A stretch of DNA of 64,000 nucleotides from Bacillus sp. EB600. GTDB taxonomy: Bacteria > Bacillota > Bacilli > Bacillales > Cytobacillaceae. The translations under genes were made by a program, and so were the position numbers. The DNA lies in contig NZ_JAEVLT010000019.1 in NCBI RefSeq assembly GCF_024494385.1, positions 1 through 64,000 on the forward strand, read 5' to 3'. A model generated the notes under the pieces. The model made no database searches, had not been told where the DNA came from, and saw only the letters and a list, made by a program, of their open reading frames with translations. This document shows, one piece after another, positions 30,871 through 40,611 of the stretch; the stretch's first letter is position 1; each line of letters begins with the position of its first letter.

Positions 30871-31432
30871 TTCATTTCGGCTAAATGTGGGTAGCAATAC
30901 GAGGAAACTTTGTCAAAACCGATTCTCATGGGGGTGGATCGGTTTTTTTGAGTTACGTTATGGAAAAGTGAATGGACACTACAAGAAAAAAGACACAAAG
31001 AAATGTGCCTTTAGAAAAAAAGAATTGGTTGGAATCCCATTTTCCATATTATGGGTAAATTAACTATAATGTTTAGACAGTGGCCCATTTTATGAATTTA
31101 TTAAGCAAGGCATTTCATGGAGAATCAACAAAGGCACTCGCAAGGAAAGCAAAAGGGTGAACAGAAGTTGAACGGAGGTTATACAAAACCAGGGCAGCTA
31201 ACAAGCTGCTTTTTTTAATGGAGAAAATCCGTTGGCCAAGAGAACAAACTGAATGTAACTTAATAGAGGTTTTGTTACATTCGATGAATTCCAGTTTTGT
31301 TGAATAAGCACAATGCAATGGAAGCGTGGATTACAGATATGGATGGAGTATATTAAATCAAAATCAGCAAAGGTGAAAAAAAGGCAGGCAAATGGATATA
31401 GATGGGAATATTAGCATATTAAACAGAGCATC
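30871..31432. other. Intergenic with two terminators and a dispersed stem-loop
   Basis: AAACCGAT ... ATCGGTTTTTTT (30917-30950); GCAGCT-aaca-AGCTGC-TTTTTT (~31195-31218); GAATGTAAC/GTTACATTC (31251-31282). No gene seen. Confidence 0.5.
31251..31282. repeat. Dispersed ATGTAAC/GTTACAT stem-loop
   Basis: GAATGTAAC (31251-31259) / GTTACATTC (31274-31282) with the TTAATAGAGG loop shared with 11250-11258. Confidence 0.7.
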
Positions 31433-31545
31433 TGCCGTCACAAAGTTAGAAGATAGTAATAAAATATAATACCGGAGTGGACAAGCACACTTGCTTAGTA
31501 TCCTTCCACAAACTCCGTAAACTTGAAAAAAAGGAGTGAATACAA

Positions 31546-31830
31546 ATGCCTATCGTTAAACCGTTCATGGCGGGAAGAAGATTTGTAAGCACCATTGGAG
31601 CTGGTACAATTGCAGGCGCTGATGTGACATATGCTAATACAGATTTCACTGATGATACTGGTGGTGTTTCAACATTTCCTTCTTCACCTCCAGTTGTAAA
31701 TTTATATATTAATGCTTTACTTCAAACAAGTGATACTGTAACAGGTCTTTCAACTACTGCAGTAACGATTGTAGGTGGAGCTACACTTGATCCTGCTACT
31801 CCAATTGTACTTGAATTTGTTATAAACTAA
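31546..31830 (+). CDS. DUF4183 spore-associated protein (94 aa), copy B
   Basis: Identical protein to 14868-15152, with the same AAAAAAGGAGTG site and the same downstream terminator. The complete lack of amino-acid divergence points to a recent duplication or gene conversion. Function unknown; see copy A for domain notes. Confidence 0.85.
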   Translation: MPIVKPFMAGRRFVSTIGAGTIAGADVTYANTDFTDDTGGVSTFPSSPPVVNLYINALLQTSDTVTGLSTTAVTIVGGATLDPATPIVLEFVIN

Positions 31831-31919
31831 TCCTATTTCATGCAAATGCTGACATCTAATTGTCAGCATTTGTGTTCACTGTATAAACAAAATCACAAAA
31901 CATACATAATTTCTCACCA

Positions 31920-32090
31920 TTACACCTTAATTCTCACAAATTGAAGAATAATAGGACTTTTTGCTTCGGGTACATCACCGGAAGTAAGTGTAATTTTTCC
32001 AAGTTCAACCATATATTGATTTTGCAGTTGTAATATACCATTAATAAAAAGGTTAATAAAAGATACAGTTACTTTTTTATAGATACTAGC
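31920..32090 (-). pseudogene. Startless DUF4183 fragment, copy B
   Basis: Frame reading [16 protein letters not shown] ... GDVPEAKSPIILQF, as in copy A, again without a start codon. Confidence 0.6.
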
Positions 32091-32094
32091 TTTT

Positions 32095-32511
32095 TTAATG
32101 ATTAATCAGAATAAACTGAAGCGTTATCGGTACACCAGCTTCAGGTGCTGTTGGTGTTAACAACGTTAAGGATCCTTCTTGTACGAGGTAAACAGTTTGG
32201 GGTTGAAGTATGCCGTTAATAAACAAATTAATATAGGAAACTTCGTTTGGTGATAATATCTGAGTTGTCCCGAATTCCGCTAAGCCATCAGCATTTGTAT
32301 ATATAAGTTTTTGACCGTCAGAAAAAGTAAAGTACAATAAATTAGTTGTAGGAATTGGACCTGGAATTGAAGGGCCTGGAGGTCCCTGAGGTCCAGTAGC
32401 TCCCTGGGGTCCCCTAGGTCCCCTAGGTCCTTGAGGGGGGAAATGTTTTATGGGTTTTGGAATAGGTATGAGTGGGCAACATCCCTGAAAAGGTCGGTTA
32501 TTGTTAACCAT
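32095..32511 (-). CDS. Collagen-like DUF4183 protein (138 aa), copy B
   Basis: ATG at 32511 after GAGGTGA. Same layout as copy [14 protein letters not shown] leader, a G-X-Y stretch one GPR triplet shorter, DUF4183 domain ending [10 protein letters not shown]. About ten substitutions relative to copy A, so the two collagen genes are diverging while the DUF4183 genes remain identical. Confidence 0.85.
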   Translation of the reverse strand: MVNNNRPFQGCCPLIPIPKPIKHFPPQGPRGPRGPQGATGPQGPPGPSIPGPIPTTNLLYFTFSDGQKLIYTNADGLAEFGTTQILSPNEVSYINLFINGILQPQTVYLVQEGSLTLLTPTAPEAGVPITLQFILINH

Positions 32512-32645
32512 ATAAATCACCTCATAAAATTTTTAAAAATTACCTTATAAAATAATATGTTAGTAATTTTGCAGAATCTTGGACAAAGGTTGACTTTCCA
32601 CTATTTAGAATTCTAAAAGTTAAAAAGCAAAAGAGCTGAAATTCA

Positions 32646-32680
32646 CCAAATGTAACAAAACTTGTATTTTGTTACATTGG
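32646..32680. repeat. Dispersed ATGTAAC/GTTACAT stem-loop
   Basis: CCAAATGTAACA (32646-32657) / TGTTACATTGG (32670-32680). Confidence 0.7.
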
Positions 32681-33202
32681 AACACCAAACGAAAAATTTA
32701 TCCTATTTATTAAGTAATGAAAAAAGAACAGATACACGCATATCTGTTCTTTTTTATGGAAAGAAAGGGGGGCGTACCCTTGCTATCATTTTATTTTTTA
32801 AGAACAGGATTTGATTGGACAACTCCCTAATAAGACCCTTTTTAAATTTTTTTATTATACAAGCTCTTCTTGAATATTTGAAGTATTGCTTCGGTATAGA
32901 GTAAAAAACAAAGGAAAAGAGTGAGTTCTGTCTCTTCTACGAGGTAAGATTCAAAAAAAATGGAGATCATTGGAACTTGGTTTATTTTATGTTTAATGCT
33001 TTTCATGTGTATATGTTATTGTCCTCAAAAAACACACAAATTGTGAATACTGCGAAATAAAAAGCGAGAATACGACTGACTCACTATCGAATGACTTAAA
33101 CAATGTACGAAGAAATGAACACTATCCGCTTAAAACTAATAATTTAGTTATACATCACCAATGTATCATTTCATCCATTATGTTACATTCATTACAAAAC
33201 GC

Positions 33203-33308
33203 AAATAAGTGTTGATATAGGCACCAAACCTAAAGGACTGAATAAAATATATCAAATCCAAGGGTGGATTACCGTCGTGTTGGGGCAAGCAAAAGCTTGT
33301 CCTTTTGC
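33203..33308 (+). repeat. ~105-bp repeat ending in GGGGCAAGC terminator, copy 2
   Basis: Diverged copy of 25485-25590; both end in the same hairpin. Confidence 0.65.
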
Positions 33309-33464
33309 TATTTAGAAGTCACTACGAGTCGATAGCTTATATTGAGAGTCGCTAACTATAGATTATGTTACATTCGGATTTTCTTCTGAATCCATAAAAA
33401 AAAGCTGCTGATGCAGCCTGATGCTTATTCAACTCAAGCACCTAGTTAGTGAAAGCAGTAACAT

Positions 33465-34022
33465 TTATTCTTTGTTTTTGAAATGTGACTCAATTGAATT
33501 AAATTTTTGAAGAACCGCTTTCACAAATATTCCAATTAATATATATAATGGGACAGAGTATAAGTGATTCCATTTTTTTATTTTATATATCCCAAGCCAT
33601 TGAAAGATATTTTCTCCTATATATGAAGCAAAAAACGCATAAATTATAGTTGCTATTATGTATTTTTTCCACGTAGAATATCTCTGATAAATCATCGAGT
33701 AAATAAAGGGAATAATAGATAAATCAGCAGGTGCAAACTCATCTCTTTCTAATGGCGTTAAAGTATAAGGGTATATCCAAAAATCTAGGGATGTACCAAT
33801 TTGGTCCAAAATGAAAGCAATTCCTGCTGTAATCAGCCCAACTAGACTTATTTCTTTTAACCGAGTTTTATCGACAAATCTCCACCATAGAAACAATGAA
33901 AAAATAAAAACAAATATTTCAATCCACCACTGGTATGTAAAAACCACTTCTTGTGTCCCGTAATCAAACCATAACTTTCGTAGGTGGTCATAGGTGTTTT
34001 CCATCTTTCGGAATTTATCCAT
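33465..34022 (-). CDS. CBO0543-family membrane protein (185 aa), copy 2
   Basis: ATG at 34022 (MDKF) with AAAAGGGATGAG upstream; the ATG at 34031 overlaps that site. Same aromatic blocks as copy 1: FTYQWWIEIFVFIFSLFLWW, LSIIPFIYSMIYQRYS, WLGIYKIKKWNHLYSVPLYI. Five predicted membrane helices. The two copies are clearly homologous but diverged, so not part of the recent duplication. Role unknown. Confidence 0.85.
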   Translation of the reverse strand: MDKFRKMENTYDHLRKLWFDYGTQEVVFTYQWWIEIFVFIFSLFLWWRFVDKTRLKEISLVGLITAGIAFILDQIGTSLDFWIYPYTLTPLERDEFAPADLSIIPFIYSMIYQRYSTWKKYIIATIIYAFFASYIGENIFQWLGIYKIKKWNHLYSVPLYILIGIFVKAVLQKFNSIESHFKNKE

Positions 34023-34497
34023 TTCTCTCATCCCTTTTAATTAAAAAAAGACCGTCTCACCGCTCTATATCCATCTTTTTAATATTTGTCTCAACAACCC
34101 CAATTATTACTTTTTATTCTTTAACAAAACTGCCACTTATAAGCAAAATATCTATATAATTATAGAATTCCCCGATGTAGGAAGTTCAATATTGTATCGT
34201 CTAGGGAAAAATATAAATATACCTAAGATCGTTGGGACATTGTTTCAACTGGAACTTTAATCGTATAAGCTTCCCTTCATCACTAAACCTTTATTTGAAC
34301 TCACTTTTATGTATTAAAAATACAATTATATTCCTTTTTGATCATTTGAATTTTTCCCTACTTTAGGCAAAAGAATATGACGGTCTTATTTAGCAAAACT
34401 ATCTGTCCGTTTTTAAATAAAAATTCCTATTTAAAAAAGTATACTTCTCCAAATAGGAATTTAACCGAAACATCGAAAACAGTTTATTTGTCCGAGA
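34023..34497. other. Intergenic, no gene seen
   Basis: AT-rich. A terminator AAATTCCTATTT ... AAATAGGAATTT (34420-34462) ends the small minus-strand gene. Confidence 0.45.
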
Positions 34498-34644
34498 TTA
34501 ACTAGAACGGCCTAAGCGACCTGAACGTTTAGATAGTGGACCGGGGCTCATTGCTATTGGTTCTTCAACTAAGAACTCCCTCATTCCAGCTGTTTGTATT
34601 GCCTCTACTGCTTTACGAATATCTTGATCAGAAATTGTTTGCAT
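34498..34644 (-). CDS. Small protein with leader-core-like layout (48 aa)
   Basis: ATG at 34644 with AAGGGGAG five bases upstream (the longer frame to 34686 has no ribosome site). The first ~28 residues are helical and acidic (ISDQDIRKAVEAIQTAGMRE, then FLVEEP). The last ~20 are Ser/Gly/Pro/Arg-rich and basic (MSPGPLSKRSGRLGRSS). An acidic helical leader followed by a small basic segment is reminiscent of a modified-peptide precursor, but no modification enzyme is nearby, so this is only a suggestion. Confidence 0.5.
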   Translation of the reverse strand: MQTISDQDIRKAVEAIQTAGMREFLVEEPIAMSPGPLSKRSGRLGRSS

Positions 34645-34807
34645 GAATACTCCCCTTATATAATCTAATACTCGAAGAATAAGCATAGAATAGGATCCAT
34701 TGCAGATTCTCCAGGACTATATATTATGATTTAGGAAGGAAGAAAGCGCTTGTCGTATTAAAATTTTCGCATTGTTAAAATAAAGAAATCGTACCAAGGA
34801 AATTTTA

Positions 34808-35344
34808 TTATGGTCGAACTTCTTTCGTTGTAAGCACCCGTAAGGAATCCTTAACATCTTTGGCGAACTGAATCGGATTATCAATTTTTTCAAAATGTAT
34901 ATACATTAGTCGTGGATGATCAAATAACCAATGATTATGAAAGGCAGTCACAATAATATCGTGTTGGCGAAGTTTACTAATCAATGGATTAAACTCCTCT
35001 TCTGTTTGTCTGTTCGAAACAGGATGATCTACCTGCGATTGAACACCTACATTACGGGTAGTTAACACATCTAAAGCCTCTCTTACTTTCGCCGAAAAAG
35101 ATAGTGGCCGATCGATGGATTCAAAATGGATAAACATTAAACGCGGCTTATCAAAAAGCCAATGATTGTGAAGAGCTGTTACAATAATTCCAAATTCACG
35201 TAGACGAGATATTAATGGATTAATCTCTTCTTGAAGAATAACCGTTTCCCCAAGGCACAAAGCATTTCCTTCACGATCCATATTTTCAAACGAAAAGGCC
35301 TGTGGTCTAAACATAAAGGATTCTGCTCTTCTACCCAAAACCAC
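34808..35344 (-). pseudogene. DUF1259 (LppY/LpqO-like) gene, 5'-truncated
   Basis: The protein begins at VLGRRAESFMF, which lies inside the first half of DUF1259 proteins, and GTG 35344 lacks a ribosome site; the frame is closed by a stop ~30 bases upstream. Two tandem modules remain: EINPLISRLREFGIIVTALH ... PRLMFIHFESID and FNPLISKLRQHDIIVTAFHN ... PRLMYIHFEKID, each with the conserved VTA-HNHWLF core. About 60 N-terminal residues are missing. Function of the family is unknown; probably a decayed gene. Confidence 0.65.
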
Positions 35345-35504
35345 CTGAACTATTAATCTTTCAGGATATAATATTCAAACTGGACCATTTGGACAGAACT
35401 TTCCACTTATGTCTATAAAAAATAAAATTGATTTAAAAACTGAAGATTTTAAAAACTGAGTTCTAACCTCATTTAAAGATATTATAAGACCTCTTAAACT
35501 ATCA

Positions 35505-35624
35505 TTATTGAAAATAAAACAATTCGTTTCTTAACCACTTTGCAAACTCTTGAGAAGCCCTTCTAACCTCTGGATGAACTTCTTTCTCACACCTTATTCT
35601 TAATCCTTGTCGGTGGATAGTCAT
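35505..35624 (-). pseudogene. Short gene remnant (39 codons)
   Basis: ATG at 35624, product containing CEKEVHPEVRRASQEFAKWL. The sequence looks protein-like and resembles the N-terminus of a longer Bacillus protein, but the frame stops early and the ribosome site is poor. Left as a remnant. Confidence 0.3.
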
Positions 35625-35741
35625 CTTCCATTTTAATCACCCCAAACCCTCATAAAACACTTCTGTGGCCAGCTTTTTCTCCTAGAGTTAACGGAGATAA
35701 AATAAGATAATAAATGATAGGCATCTAAAGATTTTTAGATA

Positions 35742-37309
35742 CTATCCAATTTTGATGGTAGTTCCGTCAAATTTAGTCAGAGTGAATCCGTTAAAATACT
35801 CATTGTAAGTCCTCCTGTAATCCTGAATGATACCGATGGCGACTGCTTCACCCAATTTTAGCCCTTCGATGCCATCAGAACGCCAATGGACGCCGGCAGC
35901 ATCCCGTCCAAGGGAGATGTTAGATGCAAGTTTATTTAATTCCCCCCCAATCATCAATGAAGGACCTGTGAAAGGAAGTAAGGAGAGACCATCAGATGAG
36001 GTTACGACGGGATTGGGGATAACAAATGATTCATTAAAAAATGCCTTTAACATCGTGACTCCGGCTCCAACCATACAGGCGTGTCCTGCAGGAAAGGATG
36101 GATGAGTCGGACAGCCTTCCGGATAGGCCTGGGGCAAAAGGTATGTTCCAAATTTGCTATGAACTTGGGAAACAACCTCTGAGTTGAGTAGTTCAGGGTT
36201 AATGGGGTAACTAGAAGCACCTATCAATTGATTGTGGACGCGGCCACCGAACTCTTCTGGCCTGAGTCGGCGATGGACCAAAAACTTCTGGAACCAACCG
36301 GCCTCAAGAGCTGTCCTTGCAGCCTTGGCCACCCAATCAAGAATATGAGGAGTGCCAAAAGTAATGAGCCAACCTGAGTTCTGGAATGCAGATAAGGATT
36401 AGCTGGATCAAGTGCATAATCCCCTAAACTCGATAGAATTAAACAAGCATCAAGGATCGATTGGTAATTAAAATCCTTGTGAACAAATGAGGCTAAATCT
36501 CGGCTATTACGGATATAGCGAGGTATCGGATCAAATTGATTCTTCGTTGTTGGAGGTAATCCGTTTTGGATATTTAACCATTCTCCATACGATGTCATGT
36601 GGTCGTCCCCTGCTACTGTGGTACTGTACCGCTGGGTAATCGTTGTTGCTCCATAAGGTATGTCCTTCCACAAGAATTGGGAGATGTATGGCCCAATGAG
36701 GTCGCCTGGCCCATTACCTCGAAATAAGGTCTGTGTAGTGACTAGTCCATTCACTTTTGGTCCACGAAAATCAGAAAATTTGGATAGATCTAAAGCGGCC
36801 AATTCGGTCAGAGGATTGGTGTGATAGTCTTCAAAAGGGACATCACGGGTAATGGCCTGCCAATAAACTTCAACAATCTCACTCGCCTCCCATGCACTGC
36901 TGAAGGACGGTGGCGCCATGATACCTAAATGGTGACTATCAGGTCCAGCTAGGTCTAATGTATACGCAGCTTGCGGATTGGATAATTTGAAAACTCCGCC
37001 TAATGGGATCTTTTCAAAATCTTTTGGTTTACCTGTCTTTAATGCGTGAATAAACGATTTATAAGCATTAAGGTCAACCTCTCCTAGTGAATTGTGTGGC
37101 AGCCCCTTTGAATAGTTAGCGATTTTATTAAAAAATAAGTGTTCATCATGATTACAAGGCTTTTCCGGGAGAGGAAGTTTCTTCTGGAAATGGGCAGCTT
37201 CTTCACGAACTTGATAGGCCTCTTTTCGACGCTCTTCGGCATTGGTCGGTCCGATTACACACGAGTTGTTTGGCTCTAAACTCTCATTGTCTATTTCATT
37301 TTTTTCCAT
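35742..37309 (-). pseudogene. Vanadium-dependent haloperoxidase/PAP2-family enzyme, frameshifted
   Basis: Two overlapping frames (37309 to ~36366, then ~36366 to 35742) join into one ~520-residue protein. The N-terminal half (PYGATTITQRYSTTVAGDDH) and C-terminal motifs are those of bacterial vanadium haloperoxidases: FLVHRRLRPEEFGG, then THPSFPAGHACMVGAG and GRDAAGVHWRSDGIEG, which hold the Arg, Ser-Gly-His and Arg-His vanadate-binding residues. Just after NPYLHSRTQVG the frame shifts; adding one base there restores reading into ITFGTPHILDWVAK. So a single-base deletion or a sequencing error at ~36366. An AAGGAGCGATG ribosome site precedes 37309. Confidence 0.85.
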
Positions 37310-38230
37310 TTCATCGCTCCTTATATCCTTTCAAAAAAGAATAGACTCAATATAAGGTATTCAGATTCATTTCATTGGCTTAGATTCTTTTATTAGGTTA
37401 TTCACTCTTCTCTTGTCCTTATATGACATGTCTGAAAACAGTTAACATATTCTATAGTTTTAAATGGGTTATAGTACAAAAAAAATAAGACATACCTCAC
37501 TATTATGTCTTTACAAGATCTATATTCATTAGTAACGTTTCTTTTGCGTTAATCGTGGTCTTGTTCATTCTACTGACCATTGTAGGATCTTCTTTCGTGC
37601 TTTACTAAAATGGTACGGAACACAGGGCAGGTAATATTAAGTAGATATAAGGTTATTTATTTTCAACGTCTGAAAGCCGCATTCTTCCGCTGAAAAATGG
37701 GGCTACTTTCAAAAATAGTCGTTTACTTTTACGGGATCACTCATATTGAGCCAAAAACGTCTTAATAAGTCCTTGACTAAGTCCGTTATACAACAAAAGC
37801 GCCCGATTGCGAAAGATCGTTTCAAAGACCTTATTGAAGAAAAGCACTCCATTGAAAAAGCACCTTCTCTTCTATTGTACATATAATCTTCGAACTATGG
37901 AATAAAAAAGGTTGTTATTTTGACAACCAAACTTAATGAACTAGCAGCCATCGATTGCTAAAACCGTTTTAATTTTCAATTTCTAAACACGTGTTAATGT
38001 ATTTTCGGTACACCTTTCTTGACTAAGATGGGGCTGAGGTTGTGTTAAACAATCTAGTGTACGTTGTCAGTGAAAGCGTAAACACTCATCAAGACTAGAT
38101 TTCTACTTTTTTAGCTACAGATGTACTTGGAAACTCTAATTAGTAACGAGTTGTTAGGGGCTCAAAAGCTATCTACCAAACTTGCCTACAGCTTTGTTTT
38201 GTATAGAGCATTTTATTCTATTTTCCCCTT
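37310..38230. other. Intergenic, 920 bp, decayed
   Basis: Hairpins AAGACATA/TATGTCTT (~37482-37511) and GGTTGT/ACAACC (~37901-37925). One YjcZ-like remnant (next entry). No intact gene recognised. Confidence 0.45.
37528..37608 (+). pseudogene. YjcZ-like sporulation protein remnant
   Basis: Frame reading SFALIVVLFILLTIVGSSFV then LY and stop: the conserved membrane helix of YjcZ-family proteins, without a start codon or the Gly/Tyr-rich N-terminus. Second such remnant in the window (other at 10769-10864). Confidence 0.5.
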
Positions 38231-38926
38231 CTATTGGAGTCGCGTGATAACAAGGTGTGCTGAAACAGGCCTTGTTCCTCCAGCGAGAGGAGTGATGGTT
38301 AGTGCTGTGGATTCGCCAGCAGGATTTCGTACAGTGAGTATTGAATTGATGCTTGTCGTTGTCACAAGAGCCATTCCTACTATCTGAGAAGTACCGGTTG
38401 CTCGTCCGACCACCGTATAGGCCAGGTCAGCGCCATTGAGAGTTAAAATCAGTTGGCCCGGTTCGGTCACACTTACCTGGAACAATACCTGATAAGTGCC
38501 AATTTCAGACAAGTTAAATGTACTGGGACCAGTACGGGTAATATCAGTCCCACTAGTAGGTCCATCTTGTGGAAAACTTACGTCAGTACCGGGAGCAACT
38601 GTTGCTGCATTATCAGGAGGCATCAATGCAAAAAAATCTGCAAACGCTAATACTCCTCCAGCTGGCCCCTGTGGTCCGGTAGCTCCTGTTGCTCCTGTTG
38701 CTCCTACTGGCCCCTGTGGTCCGGTAGCTCCTGTTGCTCCTACTGGTCCCTGTGGTCCGGTAGCTCCTGTTGCTCCTACTGGTCCCTGTGGTCCGGTAGC
38801 TCCTGTTGCTCCTCTTGGCCCGATAGCTCCCCGTGGTCCAGGAGGACAGATGCATCTTTGCTGTGGCGGTTTTGGAATCGGAACCAATGGACAACATCCT
38901 ATAAAATTTTTTCCATTAAACACCAA
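38231..38926 (-). CDS. BclA-like collagen exosporium protein (231 aa)
   Basis: Start taken as TTG 38926 (nine bases after AAAGGAG); an ATG at 38935 abuts that site. Leader [14 protein letters not shown], then ~25 G-X-Y triplets including four near-identical [13 protein letters not shown] repeats, then a ~135-residue C-terminal domain ([18 protein letters not shown] ... [20 protein letters not shown] ... [15 protein letters not shown]), matching the BclA-type trimeric jelly-roll. Expected on the outer spore surface. The DNA repeats in the collagen region can expand or contract. It shares its leader with the collagen-DUF4183 proteins. Confidence 0.87.
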   Translation of the reverse strand: MVFNGKNFIGCCPLVPIPKPPQQRCICPPGPRGAIGPRGATGATGPQGPVGATGATGPQGPVGATGATGPQGPVGATGATGATGPQGPAGGVLAFADFFALMPPDNAATVAPGTDVSFPQDGPTSGTDITRTGPSTFNLSEIGTYQVLFQVSVTEPGQLILTLNGADLAYTVVGRATGTSQIVGMALVTTTSINSILTVRNPAGESTALTITPLAGGTRPVSAHLVITRLQ

Positions 38927-39311
38927 ATATATCATCTCCTTTATAATTAAAAGAGTATGTCCTCAATAACATATTTGCTTGTGCTAAAACGGAAAAATAT
39001 TAAGCTTGTTTACATTTATTTTCTTCGAAAAAAATGATAAGTAATAATAATTCTATACTGATATTTCTACTTCTTATTCAACTGACCGTTAGTTCAACCC
39101 TTTACAATCTAACTTATTTTTTTACATAAATATCCAGTTTTATTTAAAGTAAGTTATTCAATTAAATGGCCCGATTGTGGAGCATGACAGATAGCGTTCT
39201 TTACTTTTTATCAGTCTGAGCGCTGTTCTCCTAAAATGAATTTGAAGGTCTCACTTCTGAAGAAAACACCATCGCCTCAAGATAAAGGGTAAAAAAATAG
39301 TCTACACATTT
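38927..39311. other. Intergenic, no gene seen
   Basis: AT-rich. The stretch near 39240 (CACTTCTGAAGAAAACA ... CCTCAAG) resembles the intergenic repeat seen at 1-110 and 7930-8040. Confidence 0.4.
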
Positions 39312-40235
39312 CTAAAATTTAGGCAATGCATCCACTGCATCTGCCAAATCACTATACGAATCCTTCAAGTATCTACTTGTTGTCGCGATGTTACTGTGGC
39401 CGGCGAGTCTTCTTACTTTTTCAATATCATTATTCGTCGCTTTTAGCATCCATTTGCAAAACGTATGACGGAACATATGGGGAGTTAGTTTTTTATTTGG
39501 CAAGCTGTAATTTTCGACCATCGTCTGAATCCCACGTACCGTAAACTTTGGTGATCGTTGGCTGTAAAAAACATAAGGAGAATCCTCTACTTGCGGTTTC
39601 TGATTCGCCATTTCTGCCCGGAAGGTCAGCCAATCTTGAATTTCATCCAGCAGCGTATTCGAAATAGGAATGGTTCTGACCTTCATCCCTTTTCCAACGA
39701 TTCGAATCCTCTTCAAGTCTAAATCGATGTTAGTTAATTTTAAATTTGAAAGTTCATCCACGCGTAAGCCGGCGTAAGTAAGCAAATAAATAATCGCCCG
39801 ATCACGGCGATACTTTTCTTCCGGATTCACTCCCCTGCTTTTGACGGGTTTCTTCCTAATTATATAAAGTAAATCTTCAAACTCATCTTCCGTCAGCCAC
39901 ATGATCTTTTCAGAATCTTCATCTGCAGATTTTAAGTCTTGTATTTCTTGCATCGGATTCTGCTGTATTTTTTTATTTTTGGTGGCCCAGGTATAAAAGC
40001 TGCGCAAGGAATTGAGACGTCGGTTTATAGTTGAAGTCGCAAGTGGTTTTATATCCATCGGATTCAGCATCGAGTGGATCCACTTTCGAATGTCCGCTGC
40101 TGTGACATAATCATCCAGTTTAATATTGGTTTCATGGAAAAAACTGTTTAAATCATTTGAATAGGAAATGATGGTATTTTTTGATTTTCCTTGTTTCTGA
40201 AGATATAAAATATAATCTTGATACAATTTCTTCAC
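39312..40235 (-). CDS. XerC/D-like tyrosine recombinase (307 aa)
   Basis: GTG start at 40235 after TTAAGGTC. N-terminal core-binding domain (LQKQGKSKNTIISYSNDL). The catalytic domain is complete: first Arg in LTYAGLRVDELSNLKL, Lys in VGKGMKVRTIPIS, HxxR in PHMFRHTFCKWML, second His in LAGHSNIATTSRYL with the catalytic Tyr in SRYL. Typical length for plasmid Xer-like enzymes. A dif-like 26-bp sequence lies 100 bases upstream of the gene, suggesting multimer resolution at that site. Confidence 0.88.
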   Translation of the reverse strand: MKKLYQDYILYLQKQGKSKNTIISYSNDLNSFFHETNIKLDDYVTAADIRKWIHSMLNPMDIKPLATSTINRRLNSLRSFYTWATKNKKIQQNPMQEIQDLKSADEDSEKIMWLTEDEFEDLLYIIRKKPVKSRGVNPEEKYRRDRAIIYLLTYAGLRVDELSNLKLTNIDLDLKRIRIVGKGMKVRTIPISNTLLDEIQDWLTFRAEMANQKPQVEDSPYVFYSQRSPKFTVRGIQTMVENYSLPNKKLTPHMFRHTFCKWMLKATNNDIEKVRRLAGHSNIATTSRYLKDSYSDLADAVDALPKF

Positions 40236-40336
40236 GACCTTAACTTATATGCTGAGTTTATGTATGAAAAAAACAGGTTAAAAGAATAGTATTTTTAACC
40301 TTATATGATGAGTATAACATAAGAAATCGGGTTATG

Positions 40337-40362
40337 AACGTATATAATGTATATTATATGAC
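40337..40362 (-). other. dif-like recombination site
   Basis: Read on the minus strand, GTCATATAATATACATTATA-TACGTT agrees with the Bacillus subtilis chromosomal dif at about 19 of 26 positions, including the AT-rich core. It is placed ~100 bp upstream of the Xer-like gene. Confidence 0.55.
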
Positions 40363-40396
40363 TAGTTAAGTTCATATGAAAGGGAAGAATATACAA

Positions 40397-40425
40397 AAGG
40401 GCCGTTAACAGCCCTTTTGTTTGCA
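40397..40425. terminator. Bidirectional terminator
   Basis: AAAAGGGC-cgttaaca-GCCCTTTTGTTT. Confidence 0.75.
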
Positions 40426-40611
40426 TATATCATTAATAACTATCACTCGAAAGATAACTCATCTTAATAAGATTTTAGCATAAACATCCTGTTGCTCACT
40501 TTTAATTTAAGCTATTTGGTTATTAAATCAAGTAGATAATTTATTACAGAAAACATTACAAAATGCTTTTACAGCATTATTACATGATTCCAACTATATT
40601 TAGTGGTCAAA

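Larger units (their letters stand above)
31433..32603. repeat. 1.17-kb segmental duplication, copy B
   Basis: Direct repeat of 14754-15916, 16.7 kb away. Small differences: a few substitutions, one GPR triplet less in the collagen gene and a short insertion near 32070-32092. Homologous recombination between the copies would excise the intervening DNA. Confidence 0.9.
32604..33464. other. Intergenic, 860 bp, repeats only
   Basis: 32600-32665 is an inverted copy of 11262-11318 (AGAATTCT ... AGAGCTGAAATTCACCAAATGTAACA). Contains a terminator AAAAGAACAGATA/TATCTGTTCTTTT (32720-32754), the 33203-33308 repeat, and GTTACATTC copies at 33182 and 33366. A possible 28-codon hydrophobic ORF at ~32959-33045 has only a distant ribosome site and is not called. 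Confidence 0.45.

Noticed and set aside
38496-38969. 157-aa plus-strand ORF rich in Pro/Gly
   Set aside because: Antisense shadow of the collagen G-X-Y repeats on the minus strand.
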